Source of the DNA: Nocardia jejuensis NBRC 103114 | GTDB lineage: Bacteria; Actinomycetota; Actinomycetes; Mycobacteriales; Mycobacteriaceae | Reading direction: 5' to 3' | Assembly (NCBI RefSeq): GCF_001613145.1 | Contig: NZ_BDBU01000014.1 | Coordinates: 1 to 64,000, forward strand | Length of the DNA stretch: 64,000 nt | Part shown: positions 37,544-46,665 of the stretch, one piece after another | Position numbering within the stretch: position 1 is the first letter of the stretch | How the letters are laid out: each line of letters starts with the position of its first letter | Position numbers and translations under genes: made by a program | Notes under the pieces: model-generated | Databases searched by the model: none | Told to the model about the DNA's origin: nothing | Seen by the model: the letters and a program-made list of their open reading frames with translations, nothing else

Positions 37544-39913
37544 TTACTGCGACTGAAGGGGTTTGCGCAGGGCGGCCAGGAACATGGCATCGGTGCCGTG
37601 GCGGTGCGGCCACAGCTGCGCGCCGGGCCCGTCACCGAGATCCGGTACGCCGGGCAGCAATTCGCGGGTGTCGAGCTGTTCGGCACCCGTTCTGCGAACC
37701 ATGTCCGCGACCACCGACACCGTTTCCGGGAGGTGGGGCGAACAGGTGGAGTAGACGACCACACCGCCGGGGCGGACCAGATCGTATGCGGCGGAGAGCA
37801 ATTCGCGCTGCAGAGTGACCAGTTCCCGGACGTCGGAAGGCTGGCGGCGCCAGCGGGCCTCCGGACGGCGGCGCAGAGCGCCGAGACCGGTGCACGGGGC
37901 GTCGACCAGGACCCGGTCGTACCCGGGGGTGAGACCGCTGTCGCGGCCGTCGACCACATGCACCTCGACCGGCATGCCGCGGGTGGTCTGGCGGACCAAT
38001 TGCGCACGGTGCTCGGCGGGTTCGACGGCGTCGACGCGGAAGCCGTCGATATCGGCGATCGAACCGAGCAGCGCGGTCTTGCCGCCGGGACCGGCGCACA
38101 GGTCGAGCCAGTGACCGCCGTCGGGGCCCTGCAGGGGTGCGCGGGTGACGGCCAGCGCCACGAGTTGGCTGCCCTCGTCCTGGACGGCGGCCATGCCGTC
38201 GCGGACGGGTTCCAGTTTGGCCGGGTCACCACCGTCGAGGTACACCGCGTACGGGGACCAGCGGCCTTCCTCGCCACCGGTAACCAAAGCCAGTTCCTCG
38301 GAACTGATTTCGCCCGGGCGGGCCACCAGGTGCACCGCCGGGCGCGCGTCGTCGGCGGCCAGCACGTCGGCCAGTTCACCGGCCCGGGCGCCCAGCGCGT
38401 CGGCGAACGCCTGCGCGATCCAGACCGGATGCGCGTACTCGAATGCCAAGCGCCCCAGCGGATCCTTCGGCGCGAGCGTCTCGATCCACTCCTGCGGCGT
38501 GCGCTCGGCCACGCGGCGCAGCACGGCGTTGACGAACCCCGCACGCCCCACACCGAACTCGGCCCGCACCATCGCCACGGAGGTGTCGACGGCGGCGTGC
38601 GCCCCGATCCGGGTCCGCAGCATCTGATACGTCCCGAGCCGCAGCGAATCCAGCAGGCCGCCATCGATGTCCGCGATCGGCCGTCCCGCGCCCGACTCGA
38701 TCACCGCGTCCAGCAGCCCCTGCGCTCGAGCCGCCCCATAGGTCAGCTCGGTGGCGAGCGCCGCGTCGCGGCCACTGATCCGCCGCTCCCGCAGCAGCCC
38801 CGGCAGCACCAGATTCGCGTACGCATCCCGCTCCCGCACCGCCCGGAGCACATCGCGCGCGACGGCCCGCACCGGATCGCCCCCATCGGGAACCTGCTCC
38901 ACCTTCCGAGCACCGCCGGCCGAGGCTTTGCGCCCAGCACCCGCCGCGCCCCTGTCCCCCTTCGCCTTCTTGGCCGGGCCACCCTTGCCACCGGCACTCG
39001 TGGTCGACGAGCTCTCGGCCCGCCCACCCCGAGCCCGATCGCCCGGCTGCTCCACGCCACCGTCGCGAGCATCCCGGGTGCGGGTTCGATCGCCACCGGA
39101 GTCGCCTCCCCGCGTCCCTGCCGCCTGGCCGCCGTTCGACTGGTCACGGGTGCCACCGTCAGATGCGCCACGCGACCCGTCCGCGCGCACAGCATCGGCA
39201 CGATCCCCGGTCGACGGACCGGACCCACCGCCATCACGGTGCCGATCGCCACTCGAACGAGTCGAGGCTGCGGCGCCACGGGACTCGTTGCCGCGCACCG
39301 TATCTCCCCGGCGGGCGGGTTGATCCGAGCCACCGTCGCGAGCGCCTCGGGTATCGCCCCGATCGCCGCTCGGACGATTCCAGCTTCCGGCGCCACGAGA
39401 GTCGCTGCCGCGGGCGGGGCCGTCCGACGCGCCTCGGGGGCGATCGTGTGCGGTGCTCGATCGGGGCCGGGATCCGCTGTCTCGGGCGCCGCCGGGCTGG
39501 TCGGCACGGCTCACCGACGTGCCGCCGGTGGACGGGTTCCGGTTGCCGCCGTCGTTCTTGGCGGACGGGCGGTTCTTGCTGCCTCGCCAGTCGAACTTGG
39601 CCGGGGCGCGACGTTCACCGTCGGAGACTCGGCCGGCGCGGCGTTGATCGCCCTGTGCGGCAGGGCGGTCGCGGTCGCGACCGCCCTCGGCGTCGCGGGT
39701 CGCGCCGGTGGGGCGGGATCCGCGATCGGGGCGGTTGTCGCCCTGATGGGGGCGGCCGGACCGGGCGGAGTCACCGCGGGCGCGGTCACCGGAGCCGGAG
39801 CGTGAGGCAGATGTGCTGCGGGAGTCGGAGTTTCGGGCAGGACGGCCGCCGCCGGTGTTCGGCGTGCCGGTGCGGCGGGGTTCGTCGTCGCGGTCGCGAT
39901 CGGGGCGGCTCAT
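37544..39913 (-). CDS. rsmB: 16S rRNA (cytosine(967)-C(5))-methyltransferase with a long disordered N-terminus
   Basis: A 789-residue protein. The C-terminal ~445 residues are a complete RsmB/Fmu: a NusB-like RNA-binding domain ([20 protein letters not shown] onward) and the SAM-dependent methyltransferase with [10 protein letters not shown] (604-613), VDAPCTGLG (Cys674) and [11 protein letters not shown] (Cys724), the two catalytic cysteines. The first ~345 residues are low-complexity, rich in Gly, Arg, Asp and Ser, with many SGDR, RGDS and GARDGG units. From memory the usual family length is about 430-470. The start at 39913 overlaps the fmt stop codon (ATGA), so the extension is probably translated. 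Downstream partner of fmt and def. Confidence 0.93.
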   Translation of the reverse strand: MSRPDRDRDDEPRRTGTPNTGGGRPARNSDSRSTSASRSGSGDRARGDSARSGRPHQGDNRPDRGSRPTGATRDAEGGRDRDRPAAQGDQRRAGRVSDGERRAPAKFDWRGSKNRPSAKNDGGNRNPSTGGTSVSRADQPGGARDSGSRPRSSTAHDRPRGASDGPARGSDSRGAGSWNRPSGDRGDTRGARDGGSDQPARRGDTVRGNESRGAAASTRSSGDRHRDGGGSGPSTGDRADAVRADGSRGASDGGTRDQSNGGQAAGTRGGDSGGDRTRTRDARDGGVEQPGDRARGGRAESSSTTSAGGKGGPAKKAKGDRGAAGAGRKASAGGARKVEQVPDGGDPVRAVARDVLRAVRERDAYANLVLPGLLRERRISGRDAALATELTYGAARAQGLLDAVIESGAGRPIADIDGGLLDSLRLGTYQMLRTRIGAHAAVDTSVAMVRAEFGVGRAGFVNAVLRRVAERTPQEWIETLAPKDPLGRLAFEYAHPVWIAQAFADALGARAGELADVLAADDARPAVHLVARPGEISSEELALVTGGEEGRWSPYAVYLDGGDPAKLEPVRDGMAAVQDEGSQLVALAVTRAPLQGPDGGHWLDLCAGPGGKTALLGSIADIDGFRVDAVEPAEHRAQLVRQTTRGMPVEVHVVDGRDSGLTPGYDRVLVDAPCTGLGALRRRPEARWRRQPSDVRELVTLQRELLSAAYDLVRPGGVVVYSTCSPHLPETVSVVADMVRRTGAEQLDTRELLPGVPDLGDGPGAQLWPHRHGTDAMFLAALRKPLQSQ

Positions 39914-40833
39914 TCGACCACCGCGCCGGCCTCGATGCGGGCGCCACGGGCCCAGTCCAGGGCGGGCATCATGCGTTTGCCCGGGGGCTGGACTTCACCG
40001 AGCCGGACCGCGGTGGTGGCGGTGCCGATGAAGACGCCGGTCTTGCGCACGTCGATGGTGCGCTCGGGCAGCACCTCCTCGACCATCTCGACAGGTCCGA
40101 GTTTGAGGCGCTTGCCGTCGAATTCGGTCCACGCGCCCGGCGCGGGGGTGACCGCGCGCGAGCGGCGGAAGACCGCGAGCGCGGGTTCGTCCCAGCGCAG
40201 GCGACCGGCCTCGGTTTCCACCTTGGGGGCGTAGGAGATTCCGTCCAGCGGCTGCGGAACAGCGTGCACGACACCGTCTTGCACCCCGTCGAGGGTGGAT
40301 TCCAGCAGGTGCGCGCCACTCTCGGCGAGCCGCTGCAACAGACTGCCCGACGTGTCGGTGATGGCGATCCTCTCGGTGATGGTGCCGAAGACCGGGCCGG
40401 TGTCCAGGCCCTTCTCGATCAGGAAGGTGGACGCACCGGTGAACTCGTCACCGGCGAGCACGGCCGCCTGCACGGGAGCCGCACCACGCCAGGCGGGCAG
40501 CAGGGAGAAATGCAGGTTGATCCAGCCGTGGCGCGGAATCGCGAGCACCGATTCGGGCAGCAGCGCACCGTAGGCCACGACCGGACAGCAGTCAGGGGCC
40601 AGTGCGGTGAGCTGCTCGACGAATTCGGGCTCGGACGGGCGGCGCGGGGTGAACACGGGAATCCCGTGCTCGTCGGCCAGCTGCCCGATCGGCGAGCGAG
40701 TGATCTTGCGACCGCGTCCGGCCACCGCGTCGGGCCGGGTCACCACCGCGACCACCTCGTGCCGCCCGGATTCGATGAGCCGCTTCAGCGACGGCACCGC
40801 CGGTTCGGGTGTTCCCGCGAATACCAGACGCAT
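39910..40833 (-). CDS. fmt: Methionyl-tRNA formyltransferase
   Basis: A 307-residue enzyme that formylates initiator Met-tRNA using 10-formyl-tetrahydrofolate. Conserved segments are [40 protein letters not shown], the catalytic [20 protein letters not shown] (Asn and His), and [16 protein letters not shown] with the catalytic Asp. The C-terminal tRNA-binding domain is present. The ATG at 40833 overlaps the def stop codon by one base, and its stop overlaps rsmB. The three genes form the def-fmt-rsmB operon. Confidence 0.97.
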   Translation of the reverse strand: MRLVFAGTPEPAVPSLKRLIESGRHEVVAVVTRPDAVAGRGRKITRSPIGQLADEHGIPVFTPRRPSEPEFVEQLTALAPDCCPVVAYGALLPESVLAIPRHGWINLHFSLLPAWRGAAPVQAAVLAGDEFTGASTFLIEKGLDTGPVFGTITERIAITDTSGSLLQRLAESGAHLLESTLDGVQDGVVHAVPQPLDGISYAPKVETEAGRLRWDEPALAVFRRSRAVTPAPGAWTEFDGKRLKLGPVEMVEEVLPERTIDVRKTGVFIGTATTAVRLGEVQPPGKRMMPALDWARGARIEAGAVVE

Positions 40834-41402
40834 CAGCGACTCCGTTCCTGCGCGGCGGAGGGGGCGCGGCGATTGCCGATCTCGGATGCCGCGAGCACCG
40901 TGATTCCCCGTGTGAACCAAGCGGATTCGCGAAGCGTACGCATCGCGTCCTTGCGCAGGTCGGGCTCGAGGCGCTGCAGGAACAGTACTCCGTCGAGGTG
41001 GTCGGTCTCGTGTTGTACGCAGCGGGCCAGCAGCCCCTCGGCGCGGAATCGCACCGGATTGCCGTCCATGTCCACGCCGCTCACCTGCACGGTCAGCGGC
41101 CGGGTCACGTCGTGCCGCACCCCGGGGATCGACAGACAGCCCTCGGGGCCGGTCTGGGTCTGCTCGCCCTCCACCTCGAACACCGGATTGATCAGGTGCC
41201 CCTGCGCGTCCCCGGTGTCGTACACGAAGACCCGCAGCCCGACCCCGATCTGCGGCGCCGCGATTCCGACCCCGCCGCTCTCGTACATGGTGTCGGTGAG
41301 GTCGGTGACCAGCTGGCGCACCTCTCGATCGAACGTCTCGACCTCCGCCGCGCGAGCGCGCAGGATCGGATCGCCGAACAGGCGGACAGGCTGGATGGTC
41401 AC
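40833..41402 (-). CDS. def: Peptide deformylase
   Basis: A 189-residue metalloenzyme that removes the N-formyl group from new proteins. All three motifs are intact: [11 protein letters not shown] (residues 43-53), EGCLSIPG with metal ligand Cys89, and QHETDHLDG with ligands His131 and His135. A C-terminal extension of ~35 residues ([20 protein letters not shown]) follows the catalytic core. The GTG at 41402 has GGGAG six bases upstream. First gene of the def-fmt-rsmB operon. Confidence 0.97.
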   Translation of the reverse strand: MTIQPVRLFGDPILRARAAEVETFDREVRQLVTDLTDTMYESGGVGIAAPQIGVGLRVFVYDTGDAQGHLINPVFEVEGEQTQTGPEGCLSIPGVRHDVTRPLTVQVSGVDMDGNPVRFRAEGLLARCVQHETDHLDGVLFLQRLEPDLRKDAMRTLRESAWFTRGITVLAASEIGNRRAPSAAQERSR

Positions 41403-41466
41403 GGGCGGCTCCCGATAGCGAACGAATACGGTCGCCTCATTTTACGGATGCCCGGGACCGTCCTGA

Positions 41467-42525
41467 TCAGGAATGCGCCGCCTCGACCACCTCGGCGATT
41501 CCGGTGCCCAGTTCGACCTTCACGCACGGGGGTTGCACGGCGTGCTCGGGATCGAGCACATTGACCACCATCTGCTGCACATACGGGTCGTAGACCATGT
41601 GGAAATGCCCGGTCAGATCGATCGAGCAGTAGTCCTGCAGCACCAGATTCCTCGCGCCCTCGCCGTGCAGCGCGATGTTCGAATTCGGCTGGATCATCTC
41701 ATCCACCCTGCTGCCGATGGTGGTAAAGCGCACACCGGGCACCGTGTCACTCCCGGCATTGAGCTCGGTGATGAACGGCGAACCCGCGGCCTGCTGGATC
41801 GCGGCGACCGAGGAGGCCATCTCGGCGAGCGTGAAGATGAACGGCGCCTTCTGCGCGACCGGAACCAGCCCGTACATGATGCCGCCGTAGCTCGGCGAGG
41901 CGAGTCCGACCCACTGGCCGACCTTCGCCGCGCCGCCGAGTCTGTTGATGTAGTAGCGGGTGACGCTCGCACCCTGGGAAAAGCCGACCATGTCGACCCG
42001 ACTCGCTCCGGTGGCCGCGAGCACCGTATCGACGAACGCGCCGATCTGCGCGGAACTTGCCCACACGTCCTCGGTGCCGTAGCTCTTGCCGCCCGCTTTA
42101 CCGCCGTAGTTCAGGGCGAACACGCAGAACCCGGCCTGGACCAGCTTCGGCCCGATCCCCGAGTAATCGGAGTAGGCCGAGGAATCGGTGCCGTGCGCGA
42201 GCACGATGGGACGCGGATGCTCGGCGCTCGGCGTGCAGCCGAAATCGTTCGTGCCCTCCGGTGCGGCGTCCGGGTGCTGTCTGAGATATCTGGCCGCCGC
42301 CAGATGGTCGGTCTGCGGCGGTCCGGGGTCGAGAGGAACGGCAGCCGGTCGAGCGATCGGATCGGCTGCGGCGATCCCCGTGCCGATCGGGGCGGCCCCC
42401 ACCCCGATCACCAATGCGGCCCCGAGCACCACTGCGGCCGAAGCCAATACCCCCGCCGGCGCGACGCGGCGCAGCGCCGATCGACCCTTCCGGCTCCCCG
42501 TCTGTCCCATGTCACTGTGATCCAT
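41467..42525 (-). CDS. Secreted alpha/beta-hydrolase, lipase class 2 type
   Basis: A ~352-residue exported esterase or lipase. The N-terminus is basic, followed by a hydrophobic stretch (VLASAAVVLGAALVIGVGAA) and probable cleavage near IAAADP. The core has PIVLAHGTDSSAYSDYSGIG, the nucleophile elbow VDMVGFSQGASVTRYYINRL (G-F-S-Q-G), and the late His in LTGHFHMVYDPYVQQM. Similar lipases of mycobacteria and Nocardia act on acylglycerols. The start is uncertain: ATGs at 42543, 42525 and 42510 are possible. A TATTGT -10-like element ends only 3 nt before 42543, so 42525 is favoured. Four cysteines in the mature part suggest disulfides. Confidence 0.85.
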   Translation of the reverse strand: MDHSDMGQTGSRKGRSALRRVAPAGVLASAAVVLGAALVIGVGAAPIGTGIAAADPIARPAAVPLDPGPPQTDHLAAARYLRQHPDAAPEGTNDFGCTPSAEHPRPIVLAHGTDSSAYSDYSGIGPKLVQAGFCVFALNYGGKAGGKSYGTEDVWASSAQIGAFVDTVLAATGASRVDMVGFSQGASVTRYYINRLGGAAKVGQWVGLASPSYGGIMYGLVPVAQKAPFIFTLAEMASSVAAIQQAAGSPFITELNAGSDTVPGVRFTTIGSRVDEMIQPNSNIALHGEGARNLVLQDYCSIDLTGHFHMVYDPYVQQMVVNVLDPEHAVQPPCVKVELGTGIAEVVEAAHS

Positions 42526-42603
42526 GGGGCGCTTCTGTGCCATTTCACAATAATGGCCGCTCGAGCATCGAATTTTCCAGCGCGACGGGGCGTTTCGACG
42601 CCA

Positions 42604-43308
42604 TTACTTTTCGGGTGTGTCGTCTTCGGCGAGGATCCGATAGAGGGCGCGGCGAGCCTCGGTGAGGACCTCCGCGGCCTTGGCTGCCTGAGCCGGCGAA
42701 CCGACCGAGGCGACCTGTGCGGCGGCGCCCATGAGCTGGCCGATCAGACCGCGCAGATCCAGTGCCTGATCACCCACGCCGTCCTTGACCTCCTGCCAGG
42801 GATCACCCAGGTCGGAGCGATTTTCCTCGACATAGGCGGTGCCGGATTCGGTGAGTTTGGCGGTCTTTCGACCGGACACCTTCTCGATGATGACCAGGCC
42901 CTCGTCCTCGAGCTGTGCCAGCGCGGGGTAGATGGACCCCGGACTCGGACGCCAGACGTCCTCGCTGCGCTCGCGGATCTGCTGGATCAGTTCGTAGCCG
43001 TGCATCGGCTTGTCCTGCAGCAGAAGCAGAATCGCCGCGCGGACGTCGCCACGGCGGCCACGTCCACCCCGGCCGCGACCGCGACCGAATCCCGGGCCGC
43101 CGAAGCCGCCGGGGCCGAAGCCGCCCGGACCGAATTCGGGACCGAAGCCACGGCCGTGGCCGTGCCGATGCGGGCCGTGCTCACGCGGACCGTCGTGTCC
43201 ACGCGGGCCGCCGCGCCGGAAACGCGGATGTTCGGGGCCCTGCTGCTCTTCCACGAGTCGCCGCCGCCAGGGTCCGCGACCCCGCTCTGTGTTGTCCATG
43301 TGTTCCAT
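42604..43308 (-). CDS. PadR-family regulator with a Gly/His/Arg-rich N-terminal region
   Basis: A 234-residue regulator. Residues ~85-165 are the PadR winged helix: RAAILLLLQDKPMHGYELIQ, RPSPGSIYPALAQLEDEGLV and SGRKTAKLTESG. The first ~80 residues are low-complexity, with GPREHGPHRHGHGRGFGPEF and GGFGGPGFGRGRGRGGRGRR. The C-terminal helix mediates dimerisation. AGGAGG at proper spacing fixes the ATG at 43308. CGATATATCG lies ~60 bp upstream and may be an autoregulatory operator. Similar Gly-rich PadR proteins occur in actinobacteria. The His-rich stretch could bind metal, but that is speculation. Confidence 0.88.
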   Translation of the reverse strand: MEHMDNTERGRGPWRRRLVEEQQGPEHPRFRRGGPRGHDGPREHGPHRHGHGRGFGPEFGPGGFGPGGFGGPGFGRGRGRGGRGRRGDVRAAILLLLQDKPMHGYELIQQIRERSEDVWRPSPGSIYPALAQLEDEGLVIIEKVSGRKTAKLTESGTAYVEENRSDLGDPWQEVKDGVGDQALDLRGLIGQLMGAAAQVASVGSPAQAAKAAEVLTEARRALYRILAEDDTPEK

Positions 43309-43369
43309 GGTGTGCCTCCTGAGGCTGTGTTGTCGATCAAGAGGTTGTCGTTCCTCTTGCTTGTATCGA

Positions 43370-43379
43370 CGATATATCG
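43370..43379. promoter_or_regulatory. Palindrome upstream of the PadR gene
   Basis: CGATATATCG is a perfect palindrome in a locally AT-rich stretch, 62-71 bp upstream of the padR-type gene's start. A further TATCG lies on its left (43364-43368). Candidate PadR operator or promoter; inferred. Confidence 0.4.
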
Positions 43380-43432
43380 GCAATGCATCTACAGCAAAGT
43401 GATGCGCGTCACAAACGGATTGACCTGCGGGT

Positions 43433-44128
43433 TCAGGGGCGGGCTGGGATCAGACCGTGCCGGGCCACCGCGGCGCGCAGAGCATCGGGGCGATCCGACG
43501 TCGGCAGCGCCTCGACCAGCGCGAACTCGCAGCCCAGCGCGGTCGCGCCACCGTCGGCCTCGGCACTGTCGCCCACCATCAGGGCGTTCTCCCCGGCAAT
43601 ACCGAGGTGATCGAGCGCGGATCGGAAGATGCGCGGATCCGGCTTCATCGCGCCGACCTCGAAGGACAGGGTGAACACATCGACATAGCGGTCCCAGCCC
43701 CGAGTCGTGAAGGCCGGACGGAAATCGAAGGCGATATTGCTGACCACGGCGATCCGCCGACCACTCTCGTGCAGGGCGCGCAATACATCGCCGGTGTCGG
43801 GATACGGGGTCCAGGCCAGCGGCTCGAGCAGTCGGTCGTAGAGGCGATGGGCGGAGGTGACCGGCACGCCGGACTTCTCCAGCACCTGCAGATAGGCGGT
43901 GCGATGTTGGCCGGGATCGAGATCCCGGTTGTCCCAAGCGAATTGACCGGCCTCGTCGAAGGTGACGAACTGCTCCACCGGTGCGGTCATGCGGCGCATC
44001 ACCTCGGCGACCTCGTGGGTGTCGAACGGCCTGCCGTCCTCGGCGGTCAGTTCCACCTCCCGCAGGGCCGGCTCCTCCAATCGGAAAAGCGTGCCGGAAT
44101 AGTCGAAGAGAACCGCCTCGATCGCCAT
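43433..44128 (-). CDS. HAD-superfamily hydrolase with an atypical DxS motif
   Basis: A 231-residue HAD protein. Motif I is VLFDYSGTLF: nucleophile Asp9 is present but the usual second Asp is Ser11. Motif II is VVSNIAFDFR, motif III is the Lys in GAMKPDPRIF, and motif IV is LMVGDSAEADGGA. The alpha-helical cap lies between motifs I and II. HAD phosphatases normally need the second Asp, so phosphatase activity is uncertain; a haloacid dehalogenase-like or unusual phosphatase role is possible. TACTGT (44140-44135) ends 6 nt before the ATG (leaderless). It is divergent from the ABC ATPase gene, which has the same type of start. Confidence 0.85.
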   Translation of the reverse strand: MAIEAVLFDYSGTLFRLEEPALREVELTAEDGRPFDTHEVAEVMRRMTAPVEQFVTFDEAGQFAWDNRDLDPGQHRTAYLQVLEKSGVPVTSAHRLYDRLLEPLAWTPYPDTGDVLRALHESGRRIAVVSNIAFDFRPAFTTRGWDRYVDVFTLSFEVGAMKPDPRIFRSALDHLGIAGENALMVGDSAEADGGATALGCEFALVEALPTSDRPDALRAAVARHGLIPARP

Positions 44129-44214
44129 ACCGCAACAGTACCGAGCCGATCTTCCGCGGACCCGGCGATGGATCTCACTCCTCAACTTGTCTGATGAGTT
44201 GCTACCGTGGGGGC

Positions 44215-45015
44215 ATGACGGATTCCCCGGTTCTCCAGGTCGATGCGGTCGATGTCGTGCGGGACGGAAACACCATCCTGCAGGGCGTTCGCCTCACCGT
44301 GCGGGCGGGCGAGCACTGGGCGCTGCTGGGACCCAACGGAGCGGGCAAGACCACCCTGCTGCGTATGCTGGGCGCGTTCGAACATCCGACCCGGGGTGCG
44401 GTGCGGGTGCTCGGGCATCAGCTCGGACGGGTCGACATGCGCGCGCTGCGCACCGCCATCGGGCACGTCGATCCCCGGCACACCCCGAGCGGACCGCTGA
44501 CGGTGCACGAGGTCGTGCTCACCGGGATCACCAATACCGCCGCGCTCGTTCCCCGCTGGGAACCGACCCCCGCGCAGTCCGCCGAGGCCGACCGACTGAT
44601 CGACATGCTGGGGCTCGAGCACCGCCGGGACGCGGCCTGGCCGATCCTGTCGCAGGGTCAGCGCGGACGGGCGCTCATCGCCCGGGCCCTCATGCCCAGC
44701 CCACGGCTGCTGCTGCTGGACGAACCCGCCACCGGACTGGATCTCGCAGGGCGGGAACAACTTCTGGAGCGCATGGACGTGCTGCAGCACGCGCATCCGG
44801 AGCTGGCGTCCGTGCTGGTGACCCACCACCTGGAGGAACTGCCGCCGGGCACGACGCACGCCATGCTGCTGCGCGACGGACATGCGATCGCCGCCGGACC
44901 GGTCGACGAGGTGATCACCACCGAGCACATCAGCGCGTGCTTCGCGCATCCGGTGCGCATCGTGCGCGAGGATCGGCGCTGGAGTGCGCGCGCCGCGCAC
45001 ACGGTGAGCAGCTGA
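44215..45015 (+). CDS. ABC transporter ATP-binding protein
   Basis: A 266-residue ATPase. Walker A is LLGPNGAGKTTLLRMLG, the signature is a variant, LSQGQRGRALIARAL, and Walker B is LLLLDEPATGLDLAG with the switch His in LVTHHLEELPPGTTH. The Q-loop region is HVDPRHTPSG. It resembles M. tuberculosis Rv3041c as I recall, and the iron or molybdate-type ATPases. No permease gene is adjacent, so its partner is unknown and it might work without a transporter. TACCGT (44203-44208) ends 6 nt before the ATG, a leaderless promoter. Confidence 0.9.
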   Translation: MTDSPVLQVDAVDVVRDGNTILQGVRLTVRAGEHWALLGPNGAGKTTLLRMLGAFEHPTRGAVRVLGHQLGRVDMRALRTAIGHVDPRHTPSGPLTVHEVVLTGITNTAALVPRWEPTPAQSAEADRLIDMLGLEHRRDAAWPILSQGQRGRALIARALMPSPRLLLLDEPATGLDLAGREQLLERMDVLQHAHPELASVLVTHHLEELPPGTTHAMLLRDGHAIAAGPVDEVITTEHISACFAHPVRIVREDRRWSARAAHTVSS

Positions 45016-45148
45016 GGCGCGAGAACAGCTGCCGCACACCACGATCGGCGCTCGTCGACTCGGCCCGTCCGCCCGCCTCCGGGCGAGCGGCGGGTCACCA
45101 CCACCGGGCACCCGACGTCGCGTGCGAGCACGCGCGATCACGGAGCGC

Positions 45149-45733
45149 TCAGCGCAGGGAATCGATCCAGCGTTCCAGGCGCGCACCTTCGTTCGCCATC
45201 ATCTCCGGATCGCGAAAGGTGTTGGCGAGCAGCGAAATCCCCTGATACGAGGCCAGCAGTGCGACGGCCAGCTCGCGCGCGTCCGCGCGACCCAGCGCGG
45301 CGAACTGCGCCTCGATCCAGCCCAGCAGGCCGCGCATGACCTCCGCCAGCTCCCGATCCAGGCCGTCGGCGCGTTTGTCCAACTCGGTCGCGAGAGTGCC
45401 CGAGGGACAACCGAATCGCACCGCGAGCTCGCGCTGTGCGACCCATCCGCGCACCAGCGCCCGGAGCCGCTCCCCCGGTTCGTCGAGTTGCTCGAGCGCC
45501 GCGATGATCTCCCCGGCCGTACGCGCGTGCGCGCCGATCGCGGCCTGGACCAGCTGGTCCTTGGTCTTGAAGTAGTAGTAGACGTTTCCCAGCGGCACCT
45601 CGGCCGCGCGCGCGATATCGGCGATAGTCGTCTTCTCCACGCCCTGCTGGTGAAACACCGTCGCGGCCGCCTCGGCCAGACGCTCACGCTTGCCCGCCCC
45701 GGCGATACGCGCACGAGGTTCTGAGTTAGTCAC
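45149..45733 (-). CDS. TetR-family repressor
   Basis: A 194-residue TetR regulator. The N-terminal HTH is KTTIADIARAAEVPLGNVYY, followed by YFKTKDQLV, and the ligand domain includes RFGCPSGTLATELDKRADGL. The GTG at 45733 is preferred: TATAGT (45746-45741) ends 7 nt upstream, a leaderless start. A TTG at 45751 would place the promoter within the gene. The operator 45724-45743 overlaps both the -10 and the start codon. It is divergent from an NmrA-like reductase gene whose promoter carries a second copy, so it probably represses itself and that gene. The ligand is unknown, perhaps an electrophile or quinone. Confidence 0.92.
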   Translation of the reverse strand: MTNSEPRARIAGAGKRERLAEAAATVFHQQGVEKTTIADIARAAEVPLGNVYYYFKTKDQLVQAAIGAHARTAGEIIAALEQLDEPGERLRALVRGWVAQRELAVRFGCPSGTLATELDKRADGLDRELAEVMRGLLGWIEAQFAALGRADARELAVALLASYQGISLLANTFRDPEMMANEGARLERWIDSLR

Positions 45734-45743
45734 ACAACTAACT
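45724..45743. promoter_or_regulatory. TetR operator A
   Basis: AGTTAGT (45724-45730) and ACTAACT (45737-45743) are perfect inverted repeats around a 6-nt spacer. It overlaps the -10 element and start codon of the tetR-type gene. It is nearly identical to operator B. Confidence 0.85.
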
Positions 45744-45785
45744 ATAGACAACGCCCGGTGAAGTGCCCTATCGTTCGACTCGGCA

Positions 45786-45805
45786 ATTTAGTCAGTCAAC
45801 TAACT
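45786..45805. promoter_or_regulatory. TetR operator B
   Basis: ATTTAGT (45786-45792) and ACTAACT (45799-45805), with a 6-nt spacer, repeat operator A with one arm mismatch. It ends just before AGGAG (45807-45811) and the start of the NmrA-like gene at 45820. Its centre is 62 bp from that of operator A, about six helical turns. Confidence 0.85.
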
Positions 45806-45819
45806 CAGGAGTGAGACGG

Positions 45820-46665
45820 ATGATCGCGGTAACCGGTGCGACGGGCAATGTCGGCAGTGTTCTGGTGCGGACCCTCGCGGAAGCCGGAGAGAAGGTGGTC
45901 GCGATATCGCGTGGGGAGAAGCCGGTGGATTTGCCGCCGGGTGTCGAGCACCGCCGGGCGGACATCGGCGACCTGGAGCAGCTGAGCGCGGCGGTCGCGG
46001 GGGCCGAGGCGCTGTTCCTGCTGATCACCGGACCCCAACTGGTGTCCGGGCCGGAGCCCGAGCGAGTACTGCACGCCGTCGCGGCAGCGGGTGTTCGACG
46101 CGTGGTGTTCGTCTCCTCACAGGGTGCGGTGACACGGCCGGACAGTGGCGGGTACGCCCGCACCATCGCGTTCGACAGGGCGCTCGCCGCATCGGATCTG
46201 GAGTGGACCTCGGTGCGGCCGGGGGCTTTCGCCGCCAATACCTACGCCTGGATCGAACCGGTGCGCACCCAGCGCACCGTCTTCGCGCCGTTCGGCGACG
46301 TCGGGTTGCCGGTGGTCGATCCCGCCGATATCGCGGCGGTGGCCGCCGCGGCGTTGACCCAGGACGGGCACAACGGCCAGGCCTACACGGTGACCGGCCC
46401 GGAAGCCGTGACTCCCCGCGCACAGGCCGAGGCGCTCGCCGCCGCGCTCGGTGAACCGCTGAACTTCGTGGAGCTGACCCGCGATCAGGCACGGGTGAAC
46501 ATGCTGCGGTTCATGCCGGAATCGGTCGCCGACCACACCCTGGAGATTCTCGGCACACCGACCGCCGCCGAACAACAGGTCAGCGGTGACGTGCAGCGTG
46601 TACTCGGCCGCCCCGCGACCAGCTACGCCGACTGGGCTCAGCGCAATATCCCCGCGTACCGCTGA
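45820..46665 (+). CDS. NmrA-like NAD(P)-binding reductase/sensor
   Basis: A 281-residue atypical short-chain dehydrogenase. The Rossmann motif is MIAVTGATGNVGSVLVRTLA at the N-terminus. The SDR_a5-like middle includes VRRVVFVSSQGAVTRPDSGG and DLEWTSVRPGAFAANTYAWI, where the canonical YxxxK is not evident (GYARTIAFDRAL). The ATG at 45820 has AGGAG eight bases upstream; an earlier ATG would run through the operator. Proteins of this type act as quinone reductases or NADP-sensing regulators. It is divergent from a TetR gene and carries that regulator's operator in its promoter. Confidence 0.88.
   Translation: MIAVTGATGNVGSVLVRTLAEAGEKVVAISRGEKPVDLPPGVEHRRADIGDLEQLSAAVAGAEALFLLITGPQLVSGPEPERVLHAVAAAGVRRVVFVSSQGAVTRPDSGGYARTIAFDRALAASDLEWTSVRPGAFAANTYAWIEPVRTQRTVFAPFGDVGLPVVDPADIAAVAAAALTQDGHNGQAYTVTGPEAVTPRAQAEALAAALGEPLNFVELTRDQARVNMLRFMPESVADHTLEILGTPTAAEQQVSGDVQRVLGRPATSYADWAQRNIPAYR

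Noticed and set aside
39163..41418. 751-codon frame antisense to rsmB, fmt and def
   Set aside because: It crosses three well-defined genes; the sequence is Arg/Gly-rich and without motifs.
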